Notes under the pieces: generated by a model | Told to the model about the DNA's origin: nothing | Databases searched by the model: none | The model's input: only the letters and a program-made list of their open reading frames with translations | Origin: Candidatus Colicola equi | GTDB lineage: Bacteria > Bacteroidota > Bacteroidia > Bacteroidales > Paludibacteraceae | Assembly (NCBI GenBank): GCA_018066175.1 | Contig: JAGHRV010000031.1 | Location: 1-34,465 of the forward strand | Length of the DNA: 34,465 nucleotides | Reading direction: 5' to 3' | Shown: positions 33,701-34,465 of the stretch, one piece after another | Layout: the number at the start of each line of letters is the position of its first letter | Position numbering within the stretch: the stretch's first letter is position 1 | Made by a program: the position numbers and the translations under genes

Positions 33701-34465
33701 CTAATAATATAGAGGTTTATGGTAATCAAACCAGCAACCTATTGACTATCAGCGCTAACTACACCAACGTAGCTAAGTTGAGATATACTTACAACGATGG
33801 TACGAGTGATGTGGCTGTAAGTAACAGCGTCTTCCGTCTGAATTACTACGAATTCCCAGACCAGACCAATTACAATAAGGCTGATGCTACAACAGCTAAT
33901 CATAGAATTGACGTAAGTACGTTGACCGGTGAAGTGGATCAGACCTTCTCGGTAAGCTTGAAGCCGAAGGCAGCTAATACGATGTATAACTACACGCTCA
34001 CTATTGCTGCATTGGATGCAAGTGACAATGTGATGGAGGAAAAACAGATTACCTTGAAGGGTCGTAGCCTGCCAGAGCCATTTGTGATTGCGATGAAGAA
34101 TACGAACGACAACAAGTGGTATGCTCTGCCGAATGATTTGGCAACCAGCACGTCAGGAAGTTCATCTACGAAGGCTCCGTTGTTGATTAGCGTGGATAAC
34201 ACCACTGCTCCGACGAAGGCTCTGATGGCTCCGAAGAACACATTGTATAAGGGTGATAGTCGTTATGAGGCCACTGAGCACCGCAACGCTATTCGATTCT
34301 TGAGAGCAGATGCAACAAACAAAGCTTGGATTACAACCAGTAGCACGTCACTACTCTATATGCCGGATAATAATTCAGACAACCAGCAATTCAACCTGTT
34401 GAGTAGCGACTTGGCTAAATACACCATTACACAGGATGGCGCTACCAAGACTATCGCCATGGATG
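24790..34465 (+). CDS. Gene I: giant secreted InlB-repeat protein, 3' end cut by window edge
   Basis: Open for 3225 codons to the last base, with no stop. The signal peptide has a long N-region (MKNKFLKWDVGGGSRS to LSLSSNVWG, about 51 residues). Then: beta-sandwich domain (about 52-202, like gene B); two E-set or glycan-binding-like modules (about 207-306 and 308-412; YYLAGSMNDW, WQLAGFNDWG); an OB-fold-like region (about 413-597); InlB repeats in blocks (about 600-750, 880-960, 1265-1570, 1668-1905, 2080-2250); another E-set (about 755-875); a group 2 Ig-like domain (about 964-1052; VSQSGVVTGV); FN3 (about 1578-1668; ATLSWNEVSGNNGYQV); several beta-rich spacers; and two WYALPND modules near the end. 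The last 406 bases mirror gene A. Probably a surface-exposed adhesin-like or glycan-binding protein; no catalytic site recognised and no sorting domain seen because the end is missing. Confidence 0.92.
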   Translation, partial: MKNKFLKWDVGGGSRSIIQSLNLFTSRNLFKSLKSILMVVALLSLSSNVWGDDVTLTNAQIVAGTGGTGYGNCSATDSKGNTWNAYAIKNHHSSATSSYKYWQIKKYASSTAYYVQVPEMPGKITQIVMTVSNASQPMTGGGNSATLYFSSSNSTSAAGTGIVSGTGASSVTIDASSLKLKSGYITAGGAVRIWNVTVTYEAGSSTTYYLAGSMNDWSTTADQFTGTPLSVTKNLSANTSYTFKVATNGTWDTSYGKNYTINRQYCTDITLDGSDNVTLQTDKAGDYTFNITINGSGNPVLSVVYPPDTWQLAGFNDWGHPIDFVNGSCQVNLTAKTYTEATDAGFKLIKNGTTYYGCNGTMTRSSCTDWTFYDGVSNNNCGITADEAGTYTFTINTSSANPQLTVTYPVASLKSIAEVIGATTSTENTLTVTMNNWVITAVSGNQAYITDGTLNGMLCYLSGHGFTAGDHLSGTIEVKSKVYNQQPEFTSLKKGMTGLITTSGSLPTPIEVTDLATVNQVENQGILISFKNAPYNAKGYFEYDEDDNFINYEDKFNTGVEPQGGSNYDVTGLVCATYYSSKLYLNVAPLKASDIQEVVAKYDASFDANGHGTAPAAQSQVSSVTLAAITGVTGWTNDYWTADVAVKDGSNNTLAAGTHLNNATTYKLTANTTFTAHWQVNFHTLTWELDGGSTTSGSSEYTHGTVEYGATITAPADPTKANKKFAGWMQNSVVVTPATTMPDNNLTYVAKWVDITWTDYLTDCSAPDTWFLYIDGEIEKSGEMTANSKTVELVGNRNYGFKLYKNVEGDSENQIWYTDGTGAQDPGTITVDNCTGWNFKNTTPGSGNTGIRTTATGNYTFSFEIVDGYPRVSVTYPTAYQVSYEANGGTGTMNPSDYCAAGGTITLATNTFEKTGNHFNGWVANVDVKIGGATVTAGTLIVDGATIQDINSNITLTAQWEKKVTALTISQEFGIDEIVVGEDVQLTLTVTPNDAEYGTSYTWYSSNTSTMEVSQSGVVTGVQANTGDYIYVRNNDGVESNHYVINVKSAACDTWGLHMWNTEKGTSRDFCFTQVGSTTEWRTQQVTLPSNSDKEQLKVLYAGKDGYYTAQWTTRWVPTVGYQQGNCTDASDGNLYAGQDVKGYFRICDEYTDPNYHLAFQPVYAVMYGVEKQTWQQVEFTDTEIANNFYTGIITVPEGYDSNVEIYAGTSKASGVFFINGRSRTVMMNTITGLTGSGMAGKAGKFKINDNYCNESNFNLSFIRYYRLHYNLDGGEGTGDYTDKFALPSASAEFTLETAPTKDGFTFRGWRVSIGGGAATTKQPGESVPLTEDAVVTAIWAENYTVTYDLEGYSTSCSSSTVHYCGEEVTVCPAPEDKTGYTFMGWNTDDITGSPADFGPGTTFTMPCKDVVFTADYQAVSYAITYEGLEGATNPNPTNYTIESAFDFVAPGTRTGYTFTGWTENGNPITGIVAGTTGIKTITANWSLNSHNVTFNANGHGTAPDGYTGISYGVLITEPTAPADVEEGGNVYTFIGWYKENTCDNAWNFATDVMPDNNLTLYAKWSGVTYEDYRTHCCTPLPAPETRDASNIHMTTATLSWNEVSGNNGYQVSADQVNWENVLSGTSHNLTGLTAGTPYTYYVRAKGDNDAYCQYGTAASIGFTTKAALHITYKANGGTGADVVSDDIEEGASATVAANTFTAPTGMTFNGWNTATDGTGTAYAVGATINPLNADLTLYAQWIGATFNVTYDFADGTGDCENTTATYNSTFTICSTIPTKGTNAFTGWLRSDNSEIYQPGATFTMPASNVTLTAQWAESYTVTYVIKNVEVSGPNPAGDVYVAQGQPTTLPDFEFNCSLYNQFIGWVSAEVAKSEEKIACPNIVGKPGDSFTPTGNITLYALFGHDAENLGWVKQTTISSGKYIMATGTTVMTGFDAAQKSTINNGSCTNVDESSTGVYNPTTVESAIQVQAILGTGGNAGKFALQYGDYYIVPDGGYLNYNVTDVANAYTWKLTDGSQVSDKDCAAGVLQNAGSTTYICQKNSSQAKYKMYTNTQGATNCVYLYKLINEGYYTTSPTCEIPTSVTVTYHKNTEDEVTMCEDAELHFTTYPYLTEAYTLCAAADVVCEGYVLRTWNTAANGTGKDYTPGTVFTELGNNLNLYAQWDRVYTVTFHDKYGSAEATTTKVTQASLGSTINVPSAALDDDCISFVGWTSESTVQSGNPVQPAIVIAAGTGTYTPEEDMHLYAIYSKEGSALDFAPATEGVRSFYLANTALTAYATGTIGTSSTGNKFSSEATADNATPIFIDYQTSHVGNYKYTIRTANGYLAPATGGTAANFMSQAEPYYWNIVSGSDGGYNITASNSTTRQISYSDQYFGFYTYLTSVKLVPCAASTFWSNPTCAEFVTITFQTVGDITINWTGSRGTAEDYKDLPINTSITQWPTAQYEGWTFAGWSKVDYSNSSKYAGSFAEDTKNGTIQPDQSDGLYANENAMLELIANNNYNMYPIFTKVHESTEFDEAIGGDYLIYFRGEGTRYKDDYTKFDNEYLRVYATDYSGSAYHSTSSCAEAYTFTFVKRADGNWDIKRGTNYLCNTNDNDIYEQASLPDYGWTMTKQINGSYIIHYLGNTDERKYIRVLDLGSGPITNSTFKCYSQDQEHSGMYMPVYIGSCVERQYSSEPSNKPTLEMAGAVYTTSTNGQNVRSATGYTIKGSFLKANTEISLTDASGNAIAGLSIVGSDGKAIKADANGMLAETTAYVVYTPTETTDGIENREICVSALDRSDVAITSEAKSINNIHLRHLPAKFLIAQKVGADWYALPNDMTASMSNPAAAKLLSVNEATGTATIYSDVENIYAYTLLAGKASTANMVFNSQAEGKTGSALRSSTTESETTMGLYATSSWKSTTPAYEFTPATEDLKDYTLTNALQNADLGIADGNWVISGDQTVRFFAIDQQTPVNLTLSGNVALTSANNIEVYGNQTSNLLTISANYTNVAKLRYTYNDGTSDVAVSNSVFRLNYYEFPDQTNYNKADATTANHRIDVSTLTGEVDQTFSVSLKPKAANTMYNYTLTIAALDASDNVMEEKQITLKGRSLPEPFVIAMKNTNDNKWYALPNDLATSTSGSSSTKAPLLISVDNTTAPTKALMAPKNTLYKGDSRYEATEHRNAIRFLRADATNKAWITTSSTSLLYMPDNNSDNQQFNLLSSDLAKYTITQDGATKTIAMD
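34339..34465. repeat. Exact inverted terminal repeat, right copy
   Basis: Exact reverse complement of bases 1-127. The wider similarity extends to 34060 (versus 409 on the left), with scattered differences and one three-base indel. Confidence 0.97.

Noticed and set aside
25495..34241. Minus-strand open frames across gene I (for example 27406-28320, 304 codons)
   Set aside because: Low-complexity Cys/Ile/Thr-rich translations opposite a clean multidomain gene; no start signals or recognisable domains.
1..34465. Whole window as an artefactual assembly palindrome
   Set aside because: Outside the terminal 127 bases the arms differ in gene content and at many bases, so they are diverged paralogues, not mirrored reads.

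Overview
The window is an accessory region from a gut- or rumen-type member of the Bacteroidales. Four things point there: promoters of the Bacteroidales form (TTTG, about 19-20 bases, TAnnTTTG) ahead of most small genes; large secreted proteins built from InlB-type (Listeria-Bacteroides) repeats, FN3 and bacterial Ig-like modules; ORF6N, KilA-N, Bro-N and RhuM DNA-binding genes; and AT-rich leaders. No rRNA, tRNA, CRISPR array, transposase or recombinase gene was recognised. The first 127 bases are an exact reverse complement of the last 127, so both window ends lie inside one repeated gene end and are probably assembly breaks.

Layout. Genes point away from a centre near 14.1-14.3 kb. Left arm, all minus from the centre outward: a YafQ/DinJ-type toxin-antitoxin pair (13478-13964); RhuM-like and ORF6N genes (11527-13023); an XRE antitoxin with putative toxin (10360-11175); a 51-residue small ORF; and InlB proteins E (9086-10090) and D (7865-8968). 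Right arm, all plus: InlB protein F (14369-16162), Bro (16633-17508), InlB protein G (17943-18977), a DUF234-type AAA ATPase (19313-20731), ORF6N (20880-21524) and KilA-N (21735-22550). Outside these sit paralogous InlB genes in mirrored positions: C (6387-7442, +) faces H (22941-23654, -). Left of C are B and A (minus). Right of H are an antitoxin/PIN pair and giant gene I (plus, at least 3225 codons). B resembles I at the 5' end and A is nearly identical to I at the 3' end.

What ties it together. (1) Secreted proteins share near-identical 5' modules (leader plus signal peptide ending in VWG) and end in a half InlB repeat, but their middle domains differ. (2) A dispersed repeat, here called R, follows the stop codon of four InlB genes or ORF6N genes directly or nearly so and occurs six times; it can form one or two RNA hairpins and usually ends in GATCTTTGA. 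(3) Five passenger units (Bro, ATPase, XRE pair, PIN pair, KilA-N) have short inverted repeats at their ends. Within each unit the two ends resemble each other more than they resemble the ends of other units, and most begin TTTGA. My reading is a surface-antigen repertoire locus whose 5' modules, bodies and 3' repeats have been reshuffled and whose intergenic borders collect small non-autonomous gene cassettes. The sequence shows the repeats; shuffling and mobility are inference.
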